Origin: Gemmatimonas aurantiaca T-27 | GTDB lineage: Bacteria; Gemmatimonadota; Gemmatimonadetes; Gemmatimonadales; Gemmatimonadaceae | Assembly: GCF_000010305.1 (NCBI RefSeq) | Contig: NC_012489.1 | Coordinates: 1,178,001-1,242,000, forward strand | Direction: 5' to 3' | Length of the DNA stretch: 64,000 nt | Shown here: piece by piece, positions 1 to 8,474 of the stretch | How the letters are laid out: every line of letters starts with the position of its first letter | How positions within the stretch are numbered: the first letter of the stretch is position 1 | Notes under the pieces: generated by a model | Databases searched by the model: none | The model's input: only the letters and a program-made list of their open reading frames with translations | Told to the model about the DNA's origin: nothing | Translations under genes and position numbers: made by a program

Positions 1-880
1 ACGGGTCGAAGGGGATGCGATACACTTCTTCGAGCGGCTTGCCTACGGCAGCCATCGCCGGCAGACCAGTCAGTTGCTCCGCCAACGCGTTCATCGTGAT
101 GATGTTGCCGGAGGTATCGGTGGTGATGACGGCATCGCCGATGCTGCGCAGCGTGGTGTCGAGTCGTTCGCGCTCGGCCACCAACTGGTCGGCGGCCTGA
201 CCACGAGCCGCCAGTTCACGACGCAAGACGATCACGAACCCGAGAAAGGCGACCAAGGCGGCCAGCCCCGCAAAGACGCCACTGCGTGCGGCCTGTTTGT
301 AGGTGCGGTCGGCCACCGCCTCACGGACGTGCAGGAGCTCCCGCTCGTTACTGACCATCGCGTTGACGAGGGTCCGCAGTGAGTCACTGAGACGATTCCC
401 CTCCCGCCCCACCATTACGCGCTGCGCGGCGGCGAAGCCCTGCCGGGCGGCGGTCTCCTGCAATCGACTCAATGCGTCCAGGCGTACGTTGGCAAATGCC
501 TCGATGCTCTCGAGCCGACCACGTTGCAGGGTATTGTCCACGACCAGGGTGTCGAGGACACGAACGCGTTGTTCCAGTGCGGTGCGTACGTCGGCAATCT
601 GCACAAAGTCGAGCGAATCGCGGGTGACCACAAACGCACGTGCCCGTGTTTCCGCGTCGTTGACGAGCAACAACAGGTTCGACAGCTCGTTGACCACCTG
701 ATGGCTATGCTCCAGCCAACCGGCGTTCTGTTCGGTCTCACGCGTATTGCGAACCGTGAGCGGAACGTTGATCGCCAAGACGGCCGCTGCCACGATCGCG
801 CCCCACGTGAGGGAGCGTGTGGTGAGGCGGTCGAACGGGTTGATGAGGGATTTCTGGGAACCGCGCGGCAGCAGCGACAT
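1..880 (-). CDS. Sensor histidine kinase N-terminus, CHASE3-PAS (partial)
   Basis: The gene reads leftward from the ATG at 878-880 and leaves the window still open, so only about 292 residues are visible. Seen: a first membrane helix at about residues 24-42, a helical periplasmic region (about 43-196) containing RAFVVTRDSLDF, which resembles the conserved part of CHASE3 sensors, a second membrane helix at about 200-219, a short coiled linker, and the start of a PAS domain (GDAVITTDTSGNIITMN) from about 240. In known families this order is followed by HisKA and HATPase domains, which would lie outside the window, so the kinase label is an inference. It starts 18 bp after the stop of the SRPBCC gene and is probably co-transcribed with it. 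It could instead be a diguanylate cyclase or chemoreceptor with the same sensory half. Confidence 0.8.
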   Translation of the reverse strand, partial: MSLLPRGSQKSLINPFDRLTTRSLTWGAIVAAAVLAINVPLTVRNTRETEQNAGWLEHSHQVVNELSNLLLLVNDAETRARAFVVTRDSLDFVQIADVRTALEQRVRVLDTLVVDNTLQRGRLESIEAFANVRLDALSRLQETAARQGFAAAQRVMVGREGNRLSDSLRTLVNAMVSNERELLHVREAVADRTYKQAARSGVFAGLAALVAFLGFVIVLRRELAARGQAADQLVAERERLDTTLRSIGDAVITTDTSGNIITMNALAEQLTGLPAMAAVGKPLEEVYRIPFDP

Positions 881-898
881 GCGACAGAAGAAAGGAGA

Positions 899-1402
899 TC
901 AGGGCGACAGTGCCAGCCGTGTCTGCCAGAGGGCAATCAATCGATCGAGGGCGCGTTCCGGATCGGGATCGAGCAGCGGGTCGTGGATGGCCCCCGATTC
1001 GGTTGGCTCAAGGTGCAGCGACGGGCTGGGATTGCCAACCGGATGGTGTGTCGCCGGCGGCTGGATATCCGCCGCATCGAGCACCACCACCAGTTCGATA
1101 TCGGTGCCCCATCCATCTGCACGCTCGGCAAACCACAAATCCCAACTGTGCCGTGCGTATTCGGAGGTGACGGTGGTCCAGGTCAGCAACCGGCCAGGCA
1201 CATCGGCCGTGCACACGGTTTCCCAGGTGCAGGGGACCGCGTTGCAGAGCGCGCGCCAGCGAGTCCGGGCGCCGTACATGACGGCCTGCACATCGGGCGC
1301 GAAGTCAGACGCCAGCGTGGCGTGGTCCCGCCAATGGGCGTAGGCCACCTGCGCGGAAGCCCGCACGGCAAATGATCGGATGTAGCGGCGAACTGGAGAC
1401 AC
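899..1402 (-). CDS. SRPBCC (START-like) family protein
   Basis: A 167-residue protein with no signal peptide or membrane segment. The N-terminus (RRYIRSFAVRASAQVAYAHW) and the later pattern WETVCTADVPGRLLTWTT match the SRPBCC/polyketide-cyclase fold, where a strand and helix pair opens the domain and a conserved W..E.....P...L.W segment lies mid-domain. Members bind hydrophobic ligands in a deep cavity; the ligand here cannot be told. The only plausible start is a GTG at 1402 with a weak ribosome-binding site. The last 50 residues are acidic and proline-rich and probably disordered. It is the upstream partner of the sensor kinase gene, with an 18 bp gap, so it may belong to the same signalling unit. 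Confidence 0.65.
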   Translation of the reverse strand: MSPVRRYIRSFAVRASAQVAYAHWRDHATLASDFAPDVQAVMYGARTRWRALCNAVPCTWETVCTADVPGRLLTWTTVTSEYARHSWDLWFAERADGWGTDIELVVVLDAADIQPPATHHPVGNPSPSLHLEPTESGAIHDPLLDPDPERALDRLIALWQTRLALSP

Positions 1403-1510
1403 TCACACACCGGCGCGGGCGAATGCAGGAGCCACACATACCTCGCGGGGCATGCTGTGACGACGCAATGCTGTCGATCGCCTGTGCGACCGTTCCGGAA
1501 AGTCGTCACC

Positions 1511-1556
1511 GGGACTGACGCGGGACACTATCCAAAAGGGATAGAACCGAAGTCCC
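1511..1556. other. Nested inverted repeat in a 418-bp gene-free region
   Basis: The stretch 1403-1820 holds no convincing gene. Within it GGGACT (1511-1516) can pair with AGTCCC (1551-1556), enclosing CTATCC (1528-1533) paired with GGATAG (1539-1544). It could be a folded leader or a transcription-factor site upstream of the SRPBCC gene. High-GC sequence throws up such pairs by chance, so no function is claimed. Confidence 0.3.
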
Positions 1557-1731
1557 GGTTCGGGGTCCCTACGGGATCGCCCTGTGTCTCGGCGTCGCCG
1601 CGCCATTCCCCGAAAGGATCAGTTTCACATCGTCGAAAGGGTCAGCGCAAAGATCGGTCGGCGGGCCAACTGTCTGGACCGCGCATCTGTACGAACCTTC
1701 TGGCGTAGCGAATGCGGTACCGAACCTGATG

Positions 1732-1755
1732 GCCATATGGCGTGATCGCATCACG
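1732..1755. promoter_or_regulatory. Two adjacent perfect dyads upstream of csbD
   Basis: GCCATATGGC (1732-1741) is a perfect 10-bp palindrome and abuts CGTGAT-CGC-ATCACG (1741-1755), a perfect 6-bp dyad with a 3-bp centre. They lie 66-89 bp before the csbD start, where an operator would be expected. No clear -35/-10 pair is visible beside them. Which protein binds is unknown. Confidence 0.4.
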
Positions 1756-1820
1756 TGGTGTCCTCAGGATCGATCTGCCGCATTGCACACATCTCTCCGA
1801 CCCGACAAAGGAGGACTGCC

Positions 1821-2084
1821 ATGAATACGGATCGCGCCATGGGTGCCTGGACGCAGGTCAAAGGCAAGATGAAGGAGCAGTGGGGCAAGCTCACCGACGA
1901 TGAGCTGGACCAGATGGAAGGCAAGTGGGAGCAGCTCTCCGGTCTGATCCAGCAGCGCTACGGCGAAGCAAAGGACAAGGTCGAGGAAGAGCTCAATCGC
2001 TATCGCGATCTGATGAAAGACGAGCGCGCCGCTCCCCCACCACCGCCGGCCACACCTCCGGGCTCACTCAAAGGCAGCCTATGA
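1821..2084 (+). CDS. CsbD-family stress-response protein
   Basis: An 87-residue soluble, highly charged protein. The ATG at 1821 follows an AGGAGG ribosome-binding site (about 1809-1814) at good spacing. The first 65 residues show the CsbD/YjbJ signature: an early W in GAWTQVKGKMKEQWGKLTDDEL and a second W-containing helix (EGKWEQLSGLIQQRYGEAKD). The tail is a proline-rich stretch of about 20 residues. The family is known for general-stress induction in Bacillus and E. coli; its biochemical role is unknown. The stop codon overlaps the ATG of the next gene (ATGA), so both are probably translated together. Confidence 0.88.
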   Translation: MNTDRAMGAWTQVKGKMKEQWGKLTDDELDQMEGKWEQLSGLIQQRYGEAKDKVEEELNRYRDLMKDERAAPPPPPATPPGSLKGSL

Positions 2085-3310
2085 CATTGACCTCACGGCG
2101 GCGGCTGCGGCGTGGCGAATCTGTCTGGGCCGGTGACACCGGTACCACAGTGTTCTCTGCGCCGCTGCCAACCACCGTGATGGCCGATGTGATCGTGGTG
2201 GGCGCGGGGATCAGTGGTGCACTGGTCACCCGCGCTCTTCGCGCGTCTGGACGTGATGTGGTGATGGTCGATCGGAAGCGGCCCATCATGGGCAGTACGA
2301 TGGCATCAACCGCCTTGCTGCAATACGAACTTGATCTACCGCTGCATCGGCTCGCCGAACGCATCGGCTGGTCGCGCGCGGCGAGGGCCTGGCGCCGATC
2401 TGCTCGCGCGGTGCAGGAGCTGGGTGACATCGTGCGCATCGATCGTCTCCGATGCCAGTTTGCGGCGCGCGACAGTCTCTATGTTGCCGGCACCCAGTAC
2501 GGACACCGCGCATTGGCACATGAAGCGGTCGCTCGGGAACGGGCGGGGCTCCGAGCCACCTTCCTCAATGGGTCGGCAGTCCGAGCCGTGTATGGGGTGA
2601 ATCGCACGGGGGCCATTGTCGGGCATGGTGCGGCGGTCGCCCACCCGGCCCGACTCACGGCCGGACTGCTGCGTCGAGCGGTCTCGGACGGTGTGCGGCT
2701 CTATCACGATGCCAACGTGATTGACGTGGACCCTGTGCGCGGTGGTGTGCTGTTGTCCACCGACGATGGTCGTGTACTCATTGCGAATCACGTCGTGTTC
2801 TGCTGCGGCTATCAGGTGCCTCGGCTCGTGCCCCCACGCTCCCATCGTATTCGCAGTACCTGGGCTCTCGCGGCGGAGGCACGCGGTGTGTTGCCGTCAT
2901 GGCTGCGTCACACTGTGGTTTGGGAGGCGTCGGACCCCTATCTGTATCTGCGCACTTTGCCCGACGGATCTGTTGTTGCCGGCGGCCGGGATGAGCGGGA
3001 TGGCAGTGCGCACGCGGACGTCCAGGCGTTGTTTCCGAAGGCGCGGCTGCTGCGTGACGATGTGGAGGCATTGCTCCCCGGGCTCGCGCTGCGGGTCACG
3101 CATCGATGGGCCGGTGCGTTTGGCGAGTCCCCATCATCGCTTCCCTTGATCGACCGCCTGCCGGGCCATTCGCGGGCCTGGGTCGTGGCGGGCTTTGGCG
3201 GCAATGGCATCACCTTCAGCGTGGTCGCGTCGCAGATCGTGGCGGCGGCGTTGCGCGGCGAACGGGATCCCGATGCATCCTTGTTCACTCTCGACGCACA
3301 CCTTGGCTGA
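2081..3310 (+). CDS. FAD-dependent oxidoreductase (DAO family)
   Basis: A 409-residue soluble flavoprotein. The dinucleotide-binding motif VIVVGAGISGALVTRAL lies at about residues 35-51, followed by an acidic strand end (VVMVDRK). The C-terminal FAD-contact segment is GFGGNGITFSV at about 370. This is the layout of the D-amino-acid oxidase/glycine oxidase group, which oxidises amines and passes electrons to oxygen or a quinone; the substrate cannot be read from sequence. The chosen ATG at 2081 overlaps the csbD stop by 4 bp; the frame stays open upstream but lies inside csbD. Pairing with a stress protein suggests induction by stress. It converges on the hybrid kinase gene, with 47 bp between the stops. 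Confidence 0.82.
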   Translation: MTLTSRRRLRRGESVWAGDTGTTVFSAPLPTTVMADVIVVGAGISGALVTRALRASGRDVVMVDRKRPIMGSTMASTALLQYELDLPLHRLAERIGWSRAARAWRRSARAVQELGDIVRIDRLRCQFAARDSLYVAGTQYGHRALAHEAVARERAGLRATFLNGSAVRAVYGVNRTGAIVGHGAAVAHPARLTAGLLRRAVSDGVRLYHDANVIDVDPVRGGVLLSTDDGRVLIANHVVFCCGYQVPRLVPPRSHRIRSTWALAAEARGVLPSWLRHTVVWEASDPYLYLRTLPDGSVVAGGRDERDGSAHADVQALFPKARLLRDDVEALLPGLALRVTHRWAGAFGESPSSLPLIDRLPGHSRAWVVAGFGGNGITFSVVASQIVAAALRGERDPDASLFTLDAHLG

Positions 3311-3357
3311 GTGGCACCGCGTCGTGCGATCGTCGACGGGCGATGACCGACGTGCGA

Positions 3358-5349
3358 TCACGACAGCGCACGCTCCACGCGTTGCAGATACTCCCGCGAA
3401 TCGAACGGCTTGGCGATGAGGGAGTCAGGAAATTCGGCGGCGATGTCGGCCAGTTCCGTGGCTGCCACGTCCCCTGTCACGAACAGGAAGCGGGGAACCA
3501 ACGATGGCAGATCGGATCTGATCCACTGAAACAAGGCGATGCCACTTTCCCCCGGCATCTTTACATCGCACAGGATGGCGTGAAACTCGCGTTGCGCGAT
3601 GGCGGCACGCGCAGCGGCCACACTGTCACAGGATTCCACCTCGACATCGAGTCGCTTGAGCAACAGACGTTGCGCGCGCTGGATGGAGGGCTCGTCGTCG
3701 ATGATCAGGACTCGCTGCTTGTGCGTCGCCGAGCGGAGGGGAAGGGCCACATGGGACTCGACCTTTGGTGGTACCGCTTTGGGATCGTGAGACCGGACAA
3801 AACGCAGTGTGAAGCGTGCCCCACCACTCTCGCGATTCTCGGCGGTGACGGAGCCGCCGAACGAGGTCATGAATCGATAGGTCAGTGCCAGCCCAAGGCC
3901 GGTGCCTTCGCCAACGCCTTTGGTGGTGTAAAACGCTTCGAACACCCGAGAAGGATCCCGAAGTCCCGGCCCATCGTCTTCCACAACGACGACTACCGTG
4001 TCGGTGGCGATCCGCGTGGAGACGTGGACACGTCCTTTGTGCCGGGGAGCCAGCGCGTCGAGGGCGTTGTTGACCACATTGAGCAACACGCCCTGGAGCT
4101 GCTGACGCTCCGCCATCACCACCACATCGTCGAATGGATCGATCTGCAGGGTGATCCCGGCGCCTGCGAAGGCGAACTGTCGGAGTTCACGAACCACATC
4201 GATGGACTCCCGCAACGATACCGGGCCGATGTCACTTTCTCCACGCCGCGCGAACTGCAGCAGACTGCGCACCAGCAGACGCGCGCGCTGTGCTTCCCGT
4301 CGCATCGGTTCGACGAACTCCACCGAGAGCTGCTCCATGGTGGGTGGATCGTTCTCGTTGAGCCGTGTGGCCAGCAACTCGCTGCTGGCGAGTACCGTGG
4401 CCAGCGGGTTGTTGAGCTCATGGGCCAGGCCCGCGGTCATGCGACCGATCGCGCCCAGCTTTTCCGCCTGCACCAGCTCATCTTGCGTGGCGCGCACACG
4501 GGCCAGCGCCGCCGACAGGGCATCGTTGCGGGCCTCGAGATCGGCGCGTGCCGTGGCGAGGCTGGCCGACATGTCATTGAAGGCCTGGAAGGTCGAGGAG
4601 AACTCACGATCCGCCGCGAGTGGCATGCGGACGTCGAGGTCACCGGCACCGACCTGTTCCACCGCTGCCGTGAACTGCGCCAACGGATCGGTCACTCGCC
4701 GCCGCACGAATCGCATGGCCAGGAACAGTTGCAGCAGAAACATGCTGGCAATGAACACGATGCTGCCGATGGTGAGTCGTCGCAGGGTGTTTCCCTGCGT
4801 ATCGGCCAGTGTGGTCAGGGCACGTTCGCGAAGATCCACGAAGCCCTGCAGCGCATCGAGCAACCGAAAAGCGTGCTGCACCATTTCGTTGTTGCCGGCA
4901 ACTGCCGTGGCCATTTGCTGATCGTCCGCGGCCATCACGCGCCGAGCTGCCACTTCCATCTGCTGATGCTCTTCTTTCACTGATTCGATCTGCAGGCGCT
5001 CCGCGGGCGACAGGGTGCGGAAGAGATACTGGCGCACGTCGTCGTACACGCCATGGCCGATCGAATCAAAGGCAGCAAGTCGTTCCTGTGAGCCGCGGCT
5101 GGTGGGATCGCCGGCGATGGCCAGTTGTCTCATCACACCGCGGATAACCGCATCGCCAATACGCTGCTCTTCGTTCACGTGGCCGGCTGTGCGGCGCAAC
5201 TGAAGCTGCTCCCGTGACCCCGCGAATGCGATGACGGCGAGCGCCACGACGGCGCTGACCGTCATGGTGACGCCCGCCAGGAACAAACGCTCCCGCAACG
5301 CCCGTGGGCGCCGTGGAGGCCTGGCGAGATGGTCGCGATTCTTCCGCAT
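3358..5349 (-). CDS. Hybrid sensor histidine kinase with C-terminal receiver domain
   Basis: A 663-residue inner-membrane kinase. Order: membrane helix at about 22-44, helical periplasmic sensor of about 145 residues, membrane helix at about 193-215, HAMP, coiled coil, HisKA with the H-box GLAHELNNP (His near 310), HATPase with N-box NVVNNALDAL, G1 EDDGPGL and G2 GEGTGLGLAL, then a receiver domain with acidic pocket IDDEPS, phospho-acceptor Asp in CDVKMPG (near 595) and conserved Lys in AKPF. The C-terminal receiver would pass phosphate to a histidine phosphotransferase or act as a phosphate sink; no phosphotransferase is visible. The ATG at 5349 lies 10 bp after the stop of the solute-binding lipoprotein gene; a TTG at 5379 would overlap it. 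Coupling to that gene suggests the lipoprotein presents a ligand to the sensor domain. Confidence 0.93.
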   Translation of the reverse strand: MRKNRDHLARPPRRPRALRERLFLAGVTMTVSAVVALAVIAFAGSREQLQLRRTAGHVNEEQRIGDAVIRGVMRQLAIAGDPTSRGSQERLAAFDSIGHGVYDDVRQYLFRTLSPAERLQIESVKEEHQQMEVAARRVMAADDQQMATAVAGNNEMVQHAFRLLDALQGFVDLRERALTTLADTQGNTLRRLTIGSIVFIASMFLLQLFLAMRFVRRRVTDPLAQFTAAVEQVGAGDLDVRMPLAADREFSSTFQAFNDMSASLATARADLEARNDALSAALARVRATQDELVQAEKLGAIGRMTAGLAHELNNPLATVLASSELLATRLNENDPPTMEQLSVEFVEPMRREAQRARLLVRSLLQFARRGESDIGPVSLRESIDVVRELRQFAFAGAGITLQIDPFDDVVVMAERQQLQGVLLNVVNNALDALAPRHKGRVHVSTRIATDTVVVVVEDDGPGLRDPSRVFEAFYTTKGVGEGTGLGLALTYRFMTSFGGSVTAENRESGGARFTLRFVRSHDPKAVPPKVESHVALPLRSATHKQRVLIIDDEPSIQRAQRLLLKRLDVEVESCDSVAAARAAIAQREFHAILCDVKMPGESGIALFQWIRSDLPSLVPRFLFVTGDVAATELADIAAEFPDSLIAKPFDSREYLQRVERALS

Positions 5350-5359
5350 CACCGCAGGG

Positions 5360-6466
5360 TCATGGGGAATTGGTGGCAACGGCGTCCGGCGCCGGAATGC
5401 GTCGCAGAATCGGATCGCGCTGCACGTCGCCGTCCAGGGAAAACGAAATCAGTCCCGTGACGCCGTGCACAGCCTGACGTTCCCGGCCCAGTTGATCGAG
5501 AAAACGTCGTACGTCGTCGCCGGTCCGTGCGCCGCTGCGGACGGCTTCCAGCAGCACCAGCATGGCGTCGTAGGCCAACGCTTCGCCGCCGCCTGGTGTG
5601 TGTCCGAATCGGGCGCGATAGCGATCGCGGAATCGACGTCCTTCAGGAGTGGCGTCGAGGTCCACGAAGTCCACGTACCGAACGCCGGTCAGCACACCGT
5701 CCGGATTGCCTCGCAGACTCCAGGTCGTCGTGGCGTCGCTGGCAAACACGGGCACGTCGCCGAGCGATGGGCGTATGGCGGGGAGCACGGAGTGCAACGA
5801 TCCCGGCCGCCCCAGCCAGACAATCACATTGGGTTTTGTCTGGATGACAGTTTGAATATCCTCGAGGACCGTGCGGGTCTTTCCCGGGCTGTCGAGATGC
5901 GGCAGATCTGCGACGACAGAGATCTCGAGAGAATCGAGCGCGGCGCCCACCACCGACCGTAAGCTGCGCCCGTAGTCATCATTCACATACAGCAAGGCCA
6001 CGCGGGCATCACGTGGTCGTTCTCTTGCGACGGCCTGGGCGAGCACCCAACCCTGCCGATGGTCGGACGGGACCATGCGAAATGAGTAGGGGCCCGCTGC
6101 GGAGTACAACTGTGCCGTCGAGGTGGGCGCGAGCTCCACGACCTTGGCATCGTTGTACAATTGCGCGGCGGCGAGACTGGCACTGCTGTTGGTATGACCG
6201 ACCACTGCCACCAGACTCGGCTTCGAAAGCAGGGTCGTAGCCAGTTGAATGGCTGATGCGGCGACGGAACTGCGCTCTGCGAGCAGCAGGGCATCCGCGA
6301 CGGCGGTTGTTCCGGAGGGTGTGGCGTCCTCGAGGGCCATCGTGACCGCTTCATTGAACGTACTTCCCAGCGCGGTCCCGATCAGGGGGCGCGGTTGCTC
6401 ACGACAGGCCAGTATCAGGACAACTGGAAGGACGAGCAGTGGAGGACGCCAGAATACCATGCGCAT
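5360..6466 (-). CDS. Periplasmic solute-binding lipoprotein (Leu/Ile/Val-binding fold)
   Basis: A 368-residue protein with a lipoprotein signal: hydrophobic LLVLPVVLILA followed by Cys21. The rest matches the type I periplasmic-binding fold of branched-chain amino-acid receptors (Peripla_BP_6): VVGHTNSSASLAAAQLYND, the serine-rich VELAPTSTAQLYS, RMVPSDHRQGW and ALLYVNDDYGRSL. No permease or ATPase gene lies nearby. The next gene, 10 bp downstream, is a hybrid kinase, so the protein more likely acts as a sensor subunit than in transport. The start is uncertain: the ATG at 6466 gives a normal lipoprotein signal, a GTG at 6526 would add 20 residues, and an ATG at 6460 is also possible. It is divergent from the glutathione peroxidase gene. 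Confidence 0.85.
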   Translation of the reverse strand: MRMVFWRPPLLVLPVVLILACREQPRPLIGTALGSTFNEAVTMALEDATPSGTTAVADALLLAERSSVAASAIQLATTLLSKPSLVAVVGHTNSSASLAAAQLYNDAKVVELAPTSTAQLYSAAGPYSFRMVPSDHRQGWVLAQAVARERPRDARVALLYVNDDYGRSLRSVVGAALDSLEISVVADLPHLDSPGKTRTVLEDIQTVIQTKPNVIVWLGRPGSLHSVLPAIRPSLGDVPVFASDATTTWSLRGNPDGVLTGVRYVDFVDLDATPEGRRFRDRYRARFGHTPGGGEALAYDAMLVLLEAVRSGARTGDDVRRFLDQLGRERQAVHGVTGLISFSLDGDVQRDPILRRIPAPDAVATNSP

Positions 6467-6557
6467 CGGGAAAAACACGTCATGCCCCGGGGAAGGTCGC
6501 AACAACCTGCCGTAGAGTATCGGCACCAGAAGCCCGGCTCGCTAGGTTGTGGGTACC

Positions 6558-7070
6558 ATGACGATACCCACCCCGGCCTTTCGCGACTTCGCCCTGCGCT
6601 CCATCGACGGGGAGCCCCTCCCCATGTCCCGGTTCGATGGGCAGGTGGTTTTGCTGGTCAACGTCGCCAGCCAGTGCGGCTTCACGCCGCAGTACGAGGG
6701 GCTGGAGCGCCTGTGGCGACGCTTCGGTGACCGTGGGCTCGTGATCCTCGGCTGCCCCTGCGATCAGTTCGGGGCGCAGGAGCCGGGCGACGAAGCGGAG
6801 ATCGCCCGCTTCTGCTCACTCACCTACGACGTGACATTCCCGCTGTCGTCCAAGCTGGACGTGAACGGCGATGCGGCCGACCCGCTCTGGCAGTGGGTGA
6901 AAGCTGAGGAGCCTGGGGTGTTGGGTACGACGTCGGTCAAGTGGAACTTCACCAAGTTCCTGATCGGTCGCGATGGGACGGTGCTGGAACGCTTCGCGCC
7001 GACGGTGACACCTGATGAACTGGTGGCACCGGTGGAACAGGCGCTCGCTGCTCCACCGGTCGCTGGGTAG
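6558..7070 (+). CDS. Glutathione peroxidase family protein (thiol peroxidase)
   Basis: A 170-residue cytoplasmic enzyme of normal length for bacterial glutathione peroxidases, which reduce peroxides using thioredoxin or glutathione. The active-site segment VNVASQCGFTPQYEG carries Cys40 in place of selenocysteine. Also present are the QFGAQEPG block with the catalytic Gln and the WNFTKFLI block with the catalytic Trp/Asn. Oddity: the usual FPCNQF is CPCDQF here, giving an extra Cys and Asp for Asn. The ATG at 6558 is preferred over an in-frame GTG at 6549. The gene stands alone, divergent from the binding lipoprotein, and converges on the M56 gene. Confidence 0.93.
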   Translation: MTIPTPAFRDFALRSIDGEPLPMSRFDGQVVLLVNVASQCGFTPQYEGLERLWRRFGDRGLVILGCPCDQFGAQEPGDEAEIARFCSLTYDVTFPLSSKLDVNGDAADPLWQWVKAEEPGVLGTTSVKWNFTKFLIGRDGTVLERFAPTVTPDELVAPVEQALAAPPVAG

Positions 7071-7094
7071 CGATACGCGCGTCTCCCGTTGGGG

Positions 7095-8474
7095 TCAGCG
7101 GGGGGCGGTCACGGTGATTTCGAATGTCCGGATATCCACGGGCGCAACCGTGACCGGCGCCGGCGCCACGCCGGGCACATCGAAGTGATACACCAGCCGA
7201 ACCAACTGCTTCACGTTTCTGCCACCGACACGGGCTGGTGTGAAGCGCGCCGCGGCAGCCGCCCGCGCAACACTCTCACCAATCGCGGGATGGCTGGCGC
7301 TGACGATTTTCACCGATCCGGCCACCACTAGCCCTGACGAATCGACGACCAACTGCGCCAGGCTGGAGCCATTGGTCCGCGTCGCGAGCAATGCGGCAGG
7401 ATATTGCGGGACGGCCGTGCCGGCGATGAGTGAGGCTTGGCTGTCGATCTTGAATTCAACCATCGGCTTGGCCGGTGGTTGTGCGGTATTCACGGCCGGT
7501 GATAGCACCCGCGTCTCGCGCACGCTCGCCAACGCGCGTGCGAATCTGGGCGACGCACCGATGGCGATGGCAAGGATCGCCGCGGTGCCCAGAACAACCG
7601 ATCGGATGCTGCGAGATTGACGCGAGAGTGTGGGAGGACGCATAGCGGCGATTCTCCGGTGCAGGGTGGTGGGCGAACCGGCCATGTGCGAGCCAAGTGT
7701 TGCCGCAGCCGGTGAGGCGGCAAACAGCGGATGACTGTGCTGGCGATGTGCGACGAACAGCAGCAACTGCGCATACTGGTTCGGCGTGGCGCCAGCGCCG
7801 AGCACACGACGATCGCAGTCCACCTCCGTGGAGACACGTGTGCGACGTGCCAGCGCCCATACCACCGGATTCCATGGCACGAGCACCGTGAGCGCACGGG
7901 CGACGGTGAGCGTGACCTGATCGCGCGCGCGGACATGTTCGAGTTCGTGCGACAAGATCATCGCGCGCAGCACGCTGTCCATTTCGAAAAACCACGACGG
8001 CAGCACCATACGGGGACGCAGTACGCCGACGATCGCCGGGCCGATATCCCGTGTCACGAGGGCCGACTGCCCGTCGATATCGTGCGGCTTCGCATCGCGC
8101 ATGTGCCGGCGCAACACGCGGGCGAGTAGTCCCCATCGCACTGCCAGCCAGAAGGTGGTCAGAGCCCAGACGATCAACAGGGGCATATCCAGCAGGCCCA
8201 GTTGTGTGCGCAGACCGGCAAGGGAAGACGTCTCGGCGGGCTGCACACTGCTGATCGTCGTCGCCGTACTCAGCACCCGGGTCACTCCGGTCGTGGCTTC
8301 CGGCGTCAGCAGCATCGGCGCGAGCACAGGCCACACCACCGCAGCAAGGGTGGCCACGATCCAGACTCCACGAGTTTGGCGCGCACTCAGTTGCAGCAGG
8401 GCATCCAACGTCAGTGCGGCGATGAACAGCACGGCACTGAACGCGATACTACTCACCATCCAGAGCGCGATCAT
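7095..8474 (-). CDS. M56 (BlaR1/MecR1-type) membrane metalloprotease with TonB-like C-terminus
   Basis: A 459-residue membrane protein. Several N-terminal helices (residues 1-120) precede a cytoplasmic zinc-protease domain with SHELEHVRARD (HELEH at 176-180) and a downstream acidic helix (STEVDCDR) that would supply the third ligand. Another helix lies near 300. The last 100 residues carry a TonB-type fold (YPAALLATRTNGSSLAQLVVDSSG...ARFTPARVGGR) in place of the penicillin-binding sensor of BlaR1. In the known paradigm the protease is activated by a cell-envelope signal and removes BlaI. The ATG at 8474 overlaps the stop of the repressor gene (ATGA), so the two are coupled. The signal is unknown, and no beta-lactamase gene is in the window. 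Confidence 0.9.
   Translation of the reverse strand: MIALWMVSSIAFSAVLFIAALTLDALLQLSARQTRGVWIVATLAAVVWPVLAPMLLTPEATTGVTRVLSTATTISSVQPAETSSLAGLRTQLGLLDMPLLIVWALTTFWLAVRWGLLARVLRRHMRDAKPHDIDGQSALVTRDIGPAIVGVLRPRMVLPSWFFEMDSVLRAMILSHELEHVRARDQVTLTVARALTVLVPWNPVVWALARRTRVSTEVDCDRRVLGAGATPNQYAQLLLFVAHRQHSHPLFAASPAAATLGSHMAGSPTTLHRRIAAMRPPTLSRQSRSIRSVVLGTAAILAIAIGASPRFARALASVRETRVLSPAVNTAQPPAKPMVEFKIDSQASLIAGTAVPQYPAALLATRTNGSSLAQLVVDSSGLVVAGSVKIVSASHPAIGESVARAAAAARFTPARVGGRNVKQLVRLVYHFDVPGVAPAPVTVAPVDIRTFEITVTAPR

Noticed and set aside
3106-4983. Long plus-strand open frame antisense to the hybrid kinase
   Set aside because: The minus strand shows a complete kinase with all catalytic motifs; the plus frame has no recognisable domain and is a by-product of GC-rich codons.
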